A DNA stretch of 64,000 bases from Candidatus Gastranaerophilales bacterium (GCA_944324365.1 CALUWA010000002.1:62001-126000), one strand, 5' to 3'. Positions 20,501 through 28,820 are shown, numbered from the stretch's first letter. Notes: generated by a model from the letters alone, not told the origin. Numbers and translations: made by a program.

Positions 20501-21779
20501 GGATATGGGATTGTTCTATGCTGATTTGAATGATATTTCAAACTTTGATTACAGACGTCGTGCATATGCGGTTTTGCATCCTGACGTAGTAAGTCCTGAG
20601 GATGTAAGTGCTGATACAGTTAACGGAACAGATTTTTCATATATAAGCGCTAAAGCTATAGCTCGCGGTGAATCTATTCGTTCAGCATTTTACAGAGCGA
20701 TGGATGAAATGCTTAAAATGAAAGATAATGAAGGAAAAGCCTATATTACAACTAAACAACGAGATGCTATTTTCGATAATGTTAAAGATGTTGTTGCAAG
20801 GTTTGCAGCAGGCAGATTGGGCGGCAGTGCTTTTGAAGCCGATAATTTCGGGGTGGAGGAATTCCAAAAAACTATTGATATTGTTATGAGAAGAGTTGCT
20901 CCGGTAAGCGGCTTGTCAGATGAAGCTGTTGATATTTTGAAAGCAACTGTTTTTGAAAAAGCTTTGGATCCTGCACTTTCAAATGCTTTGGCTTTGGATA
21001 AATTCCTTATAAATTTGCCTGGTATTCCAACTACTTATGCCGGTGATGATTATGGGGCAACAGGTTACGAAACAAAAACCAAAAATATTTATCTGAAAAA
21101 CCGTGCGGCTGTTCATCATGATTGGGTAGACAAATACCCATTCATTAAACGTCATAAAGAAAATGCGGATGCTGTAAAACTTATGCGTTCGCGTCCGGTT
21201 TTACATGCATTGAATAACGGTGCGCCGTTCCTTCTTCCGCTGCAATACGGAAACGGAAAGCAAGTATCAGCTATTTTGCGTTACGCTCCGGATGGCAACA
21301 CTGTAATTTCATTATTCAATGTTGCAGGAACAACCCACACTTATGACCAGTATTCGGATGCAAGTAAATCCCCTGTATATCTTGATAACAGCCGGATAAA
21401 TTTGAGCAGTGAAGGTGATTTTATAGGATTGGCCGGCGGTTTGACTCCGGGAATGGAATTTATAAATGCAAACGATGAAAATGATAAATATTATGTTTAC
21501 CAAGATGGCGGTCAGGATAATTATTACCTTGCACACAAGGATAAATCAGATCCGATTTTACTAAAAGATAATACCTTAACTTTATATCATGCTTCTGATG
21601 AGCTGAAAAAGAAAGATAAGGAATTCTTAAACAAGGTTAAAAAGGCCAAGAAAGAGAATGTTTCATTCTGCGGAAACAGACGCGTACTATACAATCCTCA
21701 GTATAATATTTCAACTTCAGTATATACACAAAAAGCTGATACAAAAGTTGGTACAAAATTAGCTTTAATTAGTAAATAG
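17565..21779 (+). CDS. Very large GH13-like glycoside hydrolase
   Basis: 1404 residues from GTG 17565 (AAGGAG six bases before). It is identified as alpha-amylase family by the middle: GGIDFRFDAAKD (candidate nucleophile D807), YTVAEITDEI (acid/base E855), FVDNHDKPR (D969), and further on LPGIPTTYAGDDYG followed by YLKNRAAVHHDW, all in the usual GH13 order. Region I (DxxxNH) is not obvious. About 800 residues precede the catalytic core, much longer than in typical amylases, and there is no Sec signal peptide. N-terminal APSFKGF and C-terminal NVSFCGNRR resemble short motifs of other orphans here. Likely acts on alpha-glucans, possibly intracellular; exact substrate unknown. Monocistronic. Confidence 0.72.
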   Translation: MKVNSVNNRLSVQKAPSFKGFDVIKDDYGDRVYNFSYPYDSKRYECYLQLVSLVPDGNKDYKIGKTLHNYEEDSDLIKLNPGDNIIDIGYAYRLAEKQPFGYQFQLKPIGYPDAVPMYKVDSGDILDKRTQNEGHNIYNIVVPSGASSSDAGAAILIGTDNYDVRWVYDKNHNIVPNPKAQLGLDTTKDFANEIGGTAAGLERALDSGELDRYSKIFILPFATGDRTSRHFYWLESGFQLSNAIDNMQTYTRLQQKLFSKGKNLVSDAAISSEGLTGIHFQSILHYGLADNVFADWFKADSLKDMTAKLGVFGKKDVFIRHKLINAPFIPVQDEHGKVHLKPCKYNSKMPTYIQVYNVKSVSDEQMKDGSPMIEAYGKPATGDDVLFDGTHNDTVVTYAFPIDPDEYRRNVKLFNEYNRKRPIDQYVSINSYEATRMLTKFKNFEYDNKFEGGFYTWDANVDMVKYHYTLSNSDVEDVMNLPIEERKARFAQLEQKNCEVQDYAISSVRYWTRKTNQILNLYTAQALKNIDEKNPDSALKMIKNRISDKTLPDKLSYDLNKDIVENVQKGLYTLHGMDSVENMHDTVLEGLMDFPLESAELGKDILSLFSTPYITKRATKPDQIGATRMEMLVQGNPHLTKDYEHIYNRMTHLYCDTMYDFAKEVLTDVNRKLPKNLKMNYYDDTSAYGKYVLPILTQEIAKFAVMKGLVPDLKYKIDPQNGGIIYDYDTSRKSSLKSLGIISISQKQDADALVSKLNAGIKKISDEDKAKLVDALYKMIEGTNLTSFKMAEMIVDRAKGGIDFRFDAAKDVSDMDSLRNHHDTFEDNWEQVIDFWRRAADAIYKENPNSYTVAEITDEIDLHRLGDGQNSDRFVYKKIEHNAPYYYQSDINRKFLRETGITSVANYNYFFTDIAGVFGKLGENGMDRGTDQGYRVHNILKKGQGGEEFLYSGPYESVVKSYTFVDNHDKPRILHVLSMDMGLFYADLNDISNFDYRRRAYAVLHPDVVSPEDVSADTVNGTDFSYISAKAIARGESIRSAFYRAMDEMLKMKDNEGKAYITTKQRDAIFDNVKDVVARFAAGRLGGSAFEADNFGVEEFQKTIDIVMRRVAPVSGLSDEAVDILKATVFEKALDPALSNALALDKFLINLPGIPTTYAGDDYGATGYETKTKNIYLKNRAAVHHDWVDKYPFIKRHKENADAVKLMRSRPVLHALNNGAPFLLPLQYGNGKQVSAILRYAPDGNTVISLFNVAGTTHTYDQYSDASKSPVYLDNSRINLSSEGDFIGLAGGLTPGMEFINANDENDKYYVYQDGGQDNYYLAHKDKSDPILLKDNTLTLYHASDELKKKDKEFLNKVKKAKKENVSFCGNRRVLYNPQYNISTSVYTQKADTKVGTKLALISK

Positions 21780-22093
21780 GATTGCGCAATAGAGTGCGCG
21801 CAGGCAGTGTCTGAGGCACGGCATTATAACGCGTTATTGCTGTACATGTTAAGTAATTAGTTACATAATTCATATTATCGGAACCTTTTTGATATACAAA
21901 AGTTCAGTTTATGTTCACTTCTTTCTCTTTTTACTTCGCAAATAAAAAGAGAAAATGAACAATAAATTACATAACTTATGTATGTGGTCGATAGATGCAC
22001 ATAACATTGGGAGTTCTCGGGATTGCGGTGGCAATGACGCTTGTGACTGTGTTAAGCAATATTCGGGACAAGGTATTGGAAAGAACGCAAAAC
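21780..22093. repeat. Repeat island 2 (no attached gene)
   Basis: About 310 bases without a gene. It contains a TGTCTGAGGCACGGCATTATA segment akin to those at 14572 and 35519, the short hairpin element at 21913-21960 (reverse orientation), and a stretch from about 21962 to 22008 (ATAACTTATGTATGTGGTCG and beyond) that recurs in reverse complement at about 59735-59787. Unlike the other islands it does not lead into a prepilin. Confidence 0.72.
21913..21960 (-). repeat. GTTCA/TGAAC hairpin element, short form, copy 2
   Basis: 48 bases: GTTCACTTCTTTCTCTTTTT, an 11-base loop, then AAAAAGAGAAAATGAAC. It is the reverse complement of the outer parts of the copies at 14717 and 35113, without their 76-base insert. 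Confidence 0.85.
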
Positions 22094-22127
22094 AAAAGGA
22101 ATGGCTTATTTAAACCATTCCTTTTTT
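22094..22127. terminator. Terminator downstream of tsf
   Basis: Inverted repeat AAAAGGAATGG / CCATTCCTTTTTT with a ten-base AT-rich loop, 25 bases beyond the tsf stop codon. It has T runs on both strands, so it can act for tsf (minus) and for anything coming from the repeat island. Confidence 0.8.
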
Positions 22128-22151
22128 ACTTTTTTTAATTCAAGGTTTTGA

Positions 22152-23015
22152 TTAACCTTTAATTTGGCTCATAACTTCTTCTGCAAAGTTATCTTGTTTC
22201 TTTTCAATACCTTCACCAAGCATATATCTTGTGAAAGCTTTGATTGTCAATTTTCCTTCAATTAATTGTCCAACAGTCATGTCAGGATTTTTGATAAATG
22301 GTTGTTCCAACAGACATCTGTGAGCCATTAATTTATTAACACGGCCTTCAACGATTTTAGCTCTGATAGCTTCAGGTTTCTTTTGAAGATCTTCTTTACC
22401 CATTTCGATTTCAGTTTCGTGGTCGATAACTGATTGAGGAATTTCTTCTCTTGAAATGAATTCAGGAGCGCTTGATGCGATATGTAAGCAAATATCGTTC
22501 ATTAATTCATCATCTTTTTTATCGGTTTGAATTAATACACCGATTTTTCCGTTGTGAATATAAGTCGCAGTGTTGCCTTCATAACGTACAAATCTTCTGA
22601 ATGTAATTTTTTCTCCGATAGAAGCTATTTTTTCTTTAATAACTTCAGAGATTACTTTTCCGCATTTCGGGCATGTTGAAGCCAAGAAAGAATCAACATC
22701 AGCCGGATTTTCGTTAGCAACAGCTTCAGCTAAGCCGCTTGCCAATTCTTTAAATTCTTCATTTTTTGCAACGAAGTCAGTTTCACAGTTAACTTCAACC
22801 ATAGCACCGCAATTATCTGAAACAGCAGAAGCAATTAAGCCTTCAGCAGCAATTCTGCCCATTTTCTTATCTGCAGAAGCCATACCTTTTTGACGAAGAA
22901 CTTCCATTGCTTTTTCCATATCGCCGTCAGTTTCAACTAATGCTTTTTTAGCATCCATCATTCCGGCGCCTGTTTTATCGCGGAGTTCTTTTACCATTTG
23001 AGCTGTAATATTCAT
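22152..23015 (-). CDS. tsf: Elongation factor Ts
   Basis: 287 residues. It is the nucleotide exchange factor of EF-Tu. The N-terminal UBA-like domain MVKELRDKTGAGMMDAKKAL and the core motif VNCETDFVAKNEEF are clear. A single CPKC pair near residue 115 lies in the middle domain; there is no second pair, so a zinc site is unlikely. A ribosome binding site AAAGGAG precedes ATG 23015. It lies 105 bases downstream of rpsB on the same strand, the standard rpsB-tsf order; the gap holds an inverted repeat (23051-23097). Confidence 0.97.
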   Translation of the reverse strand: MNITAQMVKELRDKTGAGMMDAKKALVETDGDMEKAMEVLRQKGMASADKKMGRIAAEGLIASAVSDNCGAMVEVNCETDFVAKNEEFKELASGLAEAVANENPADVDSFLASTCPKCGKVISEVIKEKIASIGEKITFRRFVRYEGNTATYIHNGKIGVLIQTDKKDDELMNDICLHIASSAPEFISREEIPQSVIDHETEIEMGKEDLQKKPEAIRAKIVEGRVNKLMAHRCLLEQPFIKNPDMTVGQLIEGKLTIKAFTRYMLGEGIEKKQDNFAEEVMSQIKG

Positions 23016-23050
23016 TTATTCTCTCCTTTTTTATTATCTTTATATAAGTA

Positions 23051-23097
23051 GGACGCTAAAGTCTGATATGTATTAAATTTTCAGCGCATTAACGTCC
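23051..23097 (-). promoter_or_regulatory. Inverted repeat between rpsB and tsf
   Basis: GGACGCTAAA and TTAACGTCC pair with one mismatch across a loop of about 28 bases, in the transcribed spacer between the two genes. There is no T tail on the leaving strand, so it is not a simple terminator; it could be an RNA processing or attenuation site. Weak evidence. Confidence 0.3.
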
Positions 23098-23120
23098 CAG
23101 CTTATTAAAAGATTTGACAA

Positions 23121-23903
23121 TTATTCTTCAGTTTTTTCTTCTTCAGTAGATTCAGCTTTAACACCGGCATCTTCAGCTTTAATTTCTTCAATTTTAGCTT
23201 TTTGTGCGGCGTTGTTTTCTCTCAACTGTTTACCTTCCAAAACGGCATCAGCCAATTTTGAAGTAATCAGCTTGATTGAACGGATTGCATCATCATTACC
23301 AGGAATGATGTAGTTAATACCGTCAGGATCAGCATTGGTATCAGCTAAACAAACAACAGGAATACCAAGTTTATTAGCTTCCTGAATTGCAATGAGCTCT
23401 TTACCCTGGTCAATAATAAAGATTAAATCAGGAAGTCCTCTCATATCTTTGATACCGCCTAATGTTTTGCTCAGTTTGCCTAACTGTCTGTTTAACTGTG
23501 CAATTTCTTTTTTAGGCAATTTTTCAGCATGACCTGAGTTCATAAATTCTTCCAGTTCTTTTAATTTATTAACACGGGAACGGATTGTGTCAAAGTTAGT
23601 TAACATTCCGCCGAGCCATCTTCTGTTGATATAGTAAGCTCCTGAACGTGCAGCTTCTTCTGCTACAACTTCAGCTGCCTGTTTTTTTGTACCTACAAAT
23701 AAGATGTTCTTATTACGAGCAGCGAATTCTCTTACAACTGCATAAGCTTCATCCAATAAATCGGAAGTTTTGCGCAAATCAATTACGTAAATTCCGTTTC
23801 TTGCACCGTAGATATACGGTTTCATTTTAGGGTTCCATCTTTGTGTTTGGTGTCCGAAGTGAACGCCTGCTTCTAAAAGTTCAATCATTGATGCTGTTGG
23901 CAT
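23121..23903 (-). CDS. rpsB: 30S ribosomal protein S2
   Basis: 260 residues. Family landmarks: [12 protein letters not shown]-type start (here [20 protein letters not shown]), [41 protein letters not shown], and [25 protein letters not shown]. The C-terminal 30 residues form an acidic tail rich in Glu, Ala and Lys. AAGGAG lies upstream of ATG 23903. It is followed by tsf on the same strand. Confidence 0.97.
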   Translation of the reverse strand: MPTASMIELLEAGVHFGHQTQRWNPKMKPYIYGARNGIYVIDLRKTSDLLDEAYAVVREFAARNKNILFVGTKKQAAEVVAEEAARSGAYYINRRWLGGMLTNFDTIRSRVNKLKELEEFMNSGHAEKLPKKEIAQLNRQLGKLSKTLGGIKDMRGLPDLIFIIDQGKELIAIQEANKLGIPVVCLADTNADPDGINYIIPGNDDAIRSIKLITSKLADAVLEGKQLRENNAAQKAKIEEIKAEDAGVKAESTEEEKTEE

Positions 23904-24140
23904 CGGTTTTCTCCTTATATTTATGTATTGTACTACGGGTTAAAAAGTTCCATCCGTTTATTCTCACGTTAAAAAAGCCAGTGTATTCTCCGGTTTTTGT
24001 CTGTCAGATTCCCGGACTAGGGCAAACCTATCAAACATATTTAACCACATACAAATTAGCACAAAAGTAACTTATATGCAAATTCTATGTTGCTTTTTGT
24101 TACAATGCAGCAAAAAATAATGTTTACGGCTTTTTATCAC
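23904..24140. other. rpsB leader and intergenic region
   Basis: About 240 bases between divergently transcribed rpsB and the small gene at 24198. It must hold the rpsB-tsf promoter and 5' leader. A GC-richer stretch around 23995-24015 (TTCCCGGACTAGGGCAAACC) could be part of a structured leader, since ribosomal protein S2 leaders are often autoregulatory, but no named leader fold can be assigned by eye. Confidence 0.35.
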
Positions 24141-24169
24141 TTGAAAAGCTGGGATTAATCTGCTATAAT
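24141..24169 (+). promoter_or_regulatory. Sigma-70-type promoter
   Basis: TTGAAA at 24141-24146 and TATAAT at 24164-24169 with a 17-base spacer, which is close to consensus. It lies 29 bases before the ATG of the small gene at 24198 and supports that gene as real. Confidence 0.8.
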
Positions 24170-24197
24170 GGTAATACTATTAATAAGGAGTTTCGTT

Positions 24198-24341
24198 ATG
24201 GTTGATCTGAAAATAAAGGAAATATCAACTTTCACAGAAAACAATGTCAATAAAACCAAAATGATTATTTCCGAAGATAATATTGATAAAGAAATAATTC
24301 TGGAAGGCGACGGTTCTATTAAAACTGCTGTTGAGGTATAG
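24198..24341 (+). CDS. Small acidic hypothetical protein, 47 residues
   Basis: Frame of 47 codons with GGAG seven bases before the ATG and a near-consensus promoter at 24141-24169. The product has no membrane helix or signal peptide and no recognised motif. It is rich in Ile, Glu, Asp and Lys. Its last 23 bases overlap the 3' end of the convergent exported-protein gene at 24319, so their transcripts are complementary at the ends. Function unknown; a regulatory or toxin-antitoxin role is only a possibility. Confidence 0.6.
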   Translation: MVDLKIKEISTFTENNVNKTKMIISEDNIDKEIILEGDGSIKTAVEV

Positions 24342-24969
24342 AAACAGGTGTTTCTGCCGGTTCTGTGTATTCGTAGTTCGGAGCATTTTCGCTGTCTTCT
24401 TCATCGTTAGGTGTTTTGAATTTGAGCCAGAATATGTCACCTTCAAGGATATTTAACTCGTTTCCGGTTTCAACATAAGAAAACGGAGTATTTTCATATA
24501 CATTTACGACAGAAGATTTGAATCTGTTGCCCTCTTCGTTTTTAATGGCGCCCTCTACAGCATTAACTCCCAGGCTTAAGCCCTTCACAAAATAACTGCC
24601 GACTGTAAGTGAAGCAGATTTCGCCAGCTCTTTTTTGTCCATGTGCATTGAGTATTTGCCTTTCAAATTCTCATTAAATGTATGCATTGCACCGTCTTTG
24701 CTGACATAAGATTCCGGGATAACTGAAAACGATGCATTTCTTTTTAATCTTTTTGGAGAAATTACATCAGACGTTTTTCCGTAAATAATATCACCTTTGT
24801 AGAGAGTTAAAGTATCAGACAATTCACAATCTTCCAGTAATTCTACACTTATTGTGTCTGCGGGATTTTCTGTTGAAAACGGGGTTAAAGCTTTAACTTT
24901 TACTGAAACCGCCAAAACCGGAGATGCTATTAACGTTAACAAGCATCCAAACAATATTTTTTTCAGCAT
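24319..24969 (-). CDS. Exported protein, paralogue of the gene at 24986
   Basis: 216 residues. Signal peptide: MLKKI, a hydrophobic stretch, and a cleavage site after SPVLA near residue 20. The mature part starts VKVKALTPFSTENPADTISV and continues ELSDTLTLYKGDIIYGK; the same pattern is in the upstream gene, so both belong to one family. A short hydrophobic patch lies around residues 130-145, and the C-terminus is acidic and Pro-rich. By shape this resembles a periplasmic or surface beta-rich domain, perhaps of the TrbI or SLBB-like adaptor kind, but no family was recognised. Overlaps the small gene at 24198 tail to tail. Confidence 0.65.
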   Translation of the reverse strand: MLKKILFGCLLTLIASPVLAVSVKVKALTPFSTENPADTISVELLEDCELSDTLTLYKGDIIYGKTSDVISPKRLKRNASFSVIPESYVSKDGAMHTFNENLKGKYSMHMDKKELAKSASLTVGSYFVKGLSLGVNAVEGAIKNEEGNRFKSSVVNVYENTPFSYVETGNELNILEGDIFWLKFKTPNDEEDSENAPNYEYTEPAETPVSIPQQQF

Positions 24970-24985
24970 AAACTCTCTCCAAAAT

Positions 24986-25609
24986 TTATCTCAAAAACTC
25001 GCCGTTACGATTTCTTAGAATATTAACAAGCGGCATTGCAGGATTATATCTGTTTGTTGCATCCATTGTGCCTAAATCGGTTACCGGAAGTCCAGGCAAC
25101 CCTTTAGAGAATGGTTTCTGAGATTCAACTGTTGCCGGCTCCATTGTATTTATAACAATTGTGGAGGCAGAATCTGTCACATTTTGCGGCATTTCTGTTT
25201 GTTTAGGAATTACATCTTTAAAATTCAAAACAAACATCTGGCCGGGGTTAATATTTACAGCTGTTCCGGCAGCTACCGGGATAACCTGGCTGTTATTTAC
25301 GTAACCTGCAAAAGTTCCGTATGTCTGCGGCTCAAATTGGCCTTCTTCATTGTGAATATTTATGAAACTATACGGAACGAAAGCCAAAATGCCGTTTTGC
25401 AGAACGAGTTTTCCTTTTACGGTAAAGCCCTCAAATAAAACAATATCATCTGTAACTTGTATGTTACTGCCGATTTTTACGGCTATTTCAGCCGGCGGAT
25501 TTGTGTTATTAAACGGTGTCAGTGCCGTAACCGGAACTGTTTTAGCCATTACATTTTGTCCAAATCCTAATGCAAAAATCGCTGCCAAACTTATTACAAA
25601 CTTTTTCAT
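24986..25609 (-). CDS. Exported protein, paralogue of the gene at 24319
   Basis: 207 residues. Signal peptide: MKKFVISLAAIFALGFGQ, probable cleavage after NVMA. The mature part starts VPVTALTPFNNTNPPAEIAV and goes on to DDIVLFEGFTVKGKLVL, aligning with the next gene over about 45 residues (V-x-V-x-ALTPF, then D-x2-x-L-x2-G-x4-GK). The C-terminal third is rich in Pro, Asn and Thr and looks like a flexible tail. It is 16 bases upstream of its paralogue, so the two are cotranscribed. Function unknown; cell-envelope location is the only inference supported. Confidence 0.65.
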   Translation of the reverse strand: MKKFVISLAAIFALGFGQNVMAKTVPVTALTPFNNTNPPAEIAVKIGSNIQVTDDIVLFEGFTVKGKLVLQNGILAFVPYSFINIHNEEGQFEPQTYGTFAGYVNNSQVIPVAAGTAVNINPGQMFVLNFKDVIPKQTEMPQNVTDSASTIVINTMEPATVESQKPFSKGLPGLPVTDLGTMDATNRYNPAMPLVNILRNRNGEFLR

Positions 25610-25695
25610 TCTGTGCTCCTAATATATAGTATCTTACTATTCATAATAACATATTTAGGAGTTTCCGTCAACATGTGAAGCTGCCGGCAGCTGAT

Positions 25696-26745
25696 TTATT
25701 TTGCGTTTGCTGCAAATTGAATCTCTTCTGTGTGGATGTTATCTATAAATTTATTTAATCTGCCCATAACTTCTTTGAACATTGGTAAAGGCAAGCTTTG
25801 TTTCCCGTCTGAGAGCGCGTTTTCAGGGTCGTTATGAATTTCTATCATAACACCGTTTGCTCCGACGACCAGTCCTGCTTTTGCCATAGGTTCTATTAAA
25901 TACCTTTGTCCAGTACCGTGGCTTGGATCAACTATTATAGGAAGATGCGAAAATTTCTTTATAACCGGAATTGAGGCTATATCCATAACATTTCTTGTAA
26001 ATGCACTGTCAAAACTTCTAATCCCGCGCTCGCAAAGAATTACCTGCATATTCCCGTTATACATAATGTGTTCCGCTGCAAGCAAAAATTCTCTTATAGT
26101 GCTTGCAAGTCCTCTTTTTAAGATTACCGGCTTGTTGCATTTTCCGACAGCATGCAAAAGTTTAAAGTTTTGCACATTTCTTGCTCCGATTTGCAAAACG
26201 TCAATGTAATCAAGCATCATAGGCAAATCGCTTGCGTCCATAACCTCACTCACGGTCAAAAGTCCCGTAGCTTCGCTTGCGCGTTTCATAAATTGCAGTG
26301 CTTTTTCTCCGTATCCCTGGAAATCATAAGGGGATGTGCGCGGTTTGAAGGCCCCTCCTCTTAAAAATTGGCAGCCCATTTCTTTTGCTGCTGTTGCAAT
26401 TTCCAAAAGTCCTTCGTAATCAGCTTCAACGGAACATGGGCCAACCATAAATACAGGTTTGTTGTTACCGCCGATTTTTACTCCGTTACTAAATTCTATA
26501 ATGGTATCTTCCGGCTTTCTGTCACGTGATGCCAGTCTAAACGGTTCTCTTATAATTTTAATTTCTTTAACTCCATCAAAAGCCGCAAGTCTGCCCGGAG
26601 TGATTGTTGTTTTATCTCCTATAGCATCAATAACTGTATGAATTTCTCCGACATTACGCCGAACCTGAAAATCATTATCCTTTAGAAAGTCGACTACACG
26701 CTGAATTTGAACCTTTGTCGCGTTCCGTTCCATTATAATAATCAT
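25696..26745 (-). CDS. aroF: 3-Deoxy-7-phosphoheptulonate synthase (DAHP synthase, type I-beta)
   Basis: 349 residues. It makes the first intermediate of the shikimate pathway from phosphoenolpyruvate and erythrose 4-phosphate. Residues 1-70 form the ferredoxin-like regulatory domain of this subtype. The catalytic barrel follows, with FMVGPCSVEADYE near 97, FLRGGAFKPRTSPYDFQG, QIGARNVQNFKLL, PVILKRGLASTIREFL and IVDPSHGTGQR. ATG 26745 begins MIIIMERN, so an inner ATG at 26733 is possible. It is not next to other aromatic genes. Feedback control through the N-terminal domain is known for the subtype; the effector cannot be read from the sequence. Confidence 0.94.
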   Translation of the reverse strand: MIIIMERNATKVQIQRVVDFLKDNDFQVRRNVGEIHTVIDAIGDKTTITPGRLAAFDGVKEIKIIREPFRLASRDRKPEDTIIEFSNGVKIGGNNKPVFMVGPCSVEADYEGLLEIATAAKEMGCQFLRGGAFKPRTSPYDFQGYGEKALQFMKRASEATGLLTVSEVMDASDLPMMLDYIDVLQIGARNVQNFKLLHAVGKCNKPVILKRGLASTIREFLLAAEHIMYNGNMQVILCERGIRSFDSAFTRNVMDIASIPVIKKFSHLPIIVDPSHGTGQRYLIEPMAKAGLVVGANGVMIEIHNDPENALSDGKQSLPLPMFKEVMGRLNKFIDNIHTEEIQFAANAK

Positions 26746-26798
26746 CTTAATTCTCCTTAGCGGGGTTATAAAAAGTAATACAAGTGTAGCATAAACAT

Positions 26799-27410
26799 TT
26801 ATTTTTTACAATTTAATTTTAACTTTCTTTGCAAAGTCAAAGCCGGAAAATATGCAGGTAATATGTTTAAGCAGTTTAATAGGGCTTCCTGCGCAGATTT
26901 AATGTCATTTTCCTTTGTGTAATATTCGGCAAGCAGGTAATGTAATTCCGGGTCATTAAAAAAGTATTCTTTGGCTCGCAATAAAAACATAAGTCCGTAT
27001 TTTTCATAACCATTTACCAAAAAAGTCCGACCCGTAAATTTTAATATTTCCGGGTTTATCGTAAACAGCCAGTCGATATAACGGATTATGTTTTCTATGT
27101 AGTTTCCTAGGTAATACGTGAAAAATAAGTTTAAATCTATTTCAAAAAAATTCCTCAGCTCAAAATATGTAGGGTATCCCTTTGCTTCTCCCTGAACTAA
27201 ATTTGAAATAAATACTCCCCAATGTGCTCTTATGTCGAAGTCACTTATTGCTGCAAATAATTCCGAGGCTTTTTGTGTGTTTTTATGCAGTAATTCCCAA
27301 TATGCAAGTTCTAATGTGCAGTTATTTTCAACAAAAAAATGTTGACAGTCATCCGAAGAGGCTGTCAACATTTCTTCTAAGGCTTTTTGATACAAATTAC
27401 TTGTTATCAT
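26799..27410 (-). CDS. TPR-type hypothetical protein
   Basis: 203 residues; no named function recognised. It is helical, rich in aromatic residues, with repeated Ala/Leu/Tyr-spaced helices: ELAYWELLHKNTQKASELF near residue 35 and PELHYLLAEYYTKENDIKS near 155, which look like degenerate tetratricopeptide repeats. No signal peptide. Its start overlaps the end of the exported TPR protein by 14 bases, so translation may be coupled and the two products may work together. A 52-base gap separates it from aroF. Confidence 0.5.
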   Translation of the reverse strand: MITSNLYQKALEEMLTASSDDCQHFFVENNCTLELAYWELLHKNTQKASELFAAISDFDIRAHWGVFISNLVQGEAKGYPTYFELRNFFEIDLNLFFTYYLGNYIENIIRYIDWLFTINPEILKFTGRTFLVNGYEKYGLMFLLRAKEYFFNDPELHYLLAEYYTKENDIKSAQEALLNCLNILPAYFPALTLQRKLKLNCKK

Positions 27411-28512
27411 TCGTGTCCATATTGTTCAGGCTGTTCATCATCGAATTCATCATCATTGATTGGATTACCTGCGGGTCAACTTTTTGTCCGTTGTTGTTTG
27501 CGTTCATCAAAAACGGAACCATATTCATCATACTATCATTGTTGTTTGAGTTTCCGCCAAGCAGCATATTCAGCTGCTGCATTTCCTGACTTGGCATTAA
27601 ATCTGATGGATTGATTGTGTTTGCAGTGTTTGATGAAGTGTTTGAAGTTCCGGTTGAAATGTTTAACCCGGCACGTTTCAAGACATCAATAGCTTCTAAA
27701 ACCTCTGCATCTGACGGTTCTGAGCTTACAGAAGCTGCCATTGCAAGTTTTTCTCCAATAAACCCTTCTGATTTATTTTGAAATTCCTGTATTTTTTCGA
27801 TATCTTTTTCATCTAATTCATCTTTTCTGTTCATTTGTTTTTGGATTGAACGCAATTTATCCTGCTGGAATTGTTTTTCAAGCTCAGGCGAGAAACCGTT
27901 TCCTGTATATGGTGCGTTGATGAATGCATCAAGAGAATTTACGCCGTCGCCTGTCGGATATGCATCAAATGCATGGCAATATGCTCCGCCAAGAATACAA
28001 TCTCTTCCTTTAAGAGCCTGTTCAAGTAACTGCCCTTTTGCATCACAATTGATGGATTTTTGGTAACATTTTGCTGCAAGCTGATTTTGCCCGAGTTTTG
28101 TATAGGCCATTCCCATGTAATAGTATGCATACGCATCATTAGGGTGTTTCTTTATAAAAGAGTATAATTCCTGCAAGCTTCCGGTGTAATTCCCTTTTTT
28201 GTATTTTGCAATAGCACTGTTAATAGAGGCATTCTGGTAATATACATTGGTATCAATATTTGTGTTATACAAATCTTTGATAGGAATAAATGAATAAAAC
28301 TGTTTTGCTGATGTTGGTCTTGTAGGAACAGCAGTAGTCTGGATATTATTTTGATCTTCCTCTTTTTTAGGTTCTTCCTTTTTTTGTGTATCGCGATGCA
28401 TATCCTTTTGCAGGTCGTACCCGAACGGGCCTGTTGGAACTGCATTTGCTGCGCCATAAGTCATACCTAACATAATCATCATTGCCAAAGTAACGGCTTT
28501 GTTTTTACTCAT
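27397..28512 (-). CDS. Exported TPR-domain protein
   Basis: 371 residues. Signal peptide MSKNKAVTLAMMIMLGMTYG with cleavage after NAV or ANA. A Lys/Glu-rich linker (about 38-55) precedes two tetratricopeptide-like repeats at about 105-170 (GNYTGSLQELYSFIKKHPND, then AYYYMGMAYTKLGQNQLAAK). CDAKGQLL and GRDCILGGAYCHAF hold several cysteines. The C-terminal third is rich in Asn, Ser and Met (repeated NSNNN and MMNSMM). TPR proteins in the periplasm usually organise complexes, but the partner is unknown. Promoter elements are not clear in the AT-rich upstream region. Confidence 0.62.
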   Translation of the reverse strand: MSKNKAVTLAMMIMLGMTYGAANAVPTGPFGYDLQKDMHRDTQKKEEPKKEEDQNNIQTTAVPTRPTSAKQFYSFIPIKDLYNTNIDTNVYYQNASINSAIAKYKKGNYTGSLQELYSFIKKHPNDAYAYYYMGMAYTKLGQNQLAAKCYQKSINCDAKGQLLEQALKGRDCILGGAYCHAFDAYPTGDGVNSLDAFINAPYTGNGFSPELEKQFQQDKLRSIQKQMNRKDELDEKDIEKIQEFQNKSEGFIGEKLAMAASVSSEPSDAEVLEAIDVLKRAGLNISTGTSNTSSNTANTINPSDLMPSQEMQQLNMLLGGNSNNNDSMMNMVPFLMNANNNGQKVDPQVIQSMMMNSMMNSLNNMDTNDNK

Positions 28513-28736
28513 TTTAACACCCTTCTATTCTTATTTATAATTATAATCAGTACAATATCTTACTATATTATATAACATTTTATTTATAAAAGGCTAGTAT
28601 AAATATATGAAATTTATGATTTAATTTAAGAAATGTAAATTACATTGAAGCAAATTTATACCACCTTTTGAAGATTTTATAACACTATATATTATATTCG
28701 TGATTGACTATTTCCTTAAAAACGTGTCATAGTAAC

Positions 28737-28785
28737 ACTTTTGCAGTATCTCAAAAGTAAAGTTTTGTAAAATTTGCTACTTTTG
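28737..28785. promoter_or_regulatory. Candidate operator: inverted and direct ACTTTTG repeats
   Basis: ACTTTTG-N8-CAAAAGT (28737-28758) followed 20 bases later by a third ACTTTTG at 28779. Such half-site groups upstream of a -10 element are typical of regulator binding, but no cognate regulator can be named from the sequence. Chance occurrence in AT-rich DNA cannot be excluded. Confidence 0.4.
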
Positions 28786-28820
28786 TAGTACTATGGATGG
28801 AGTTATTTTTATAAAAAAGT

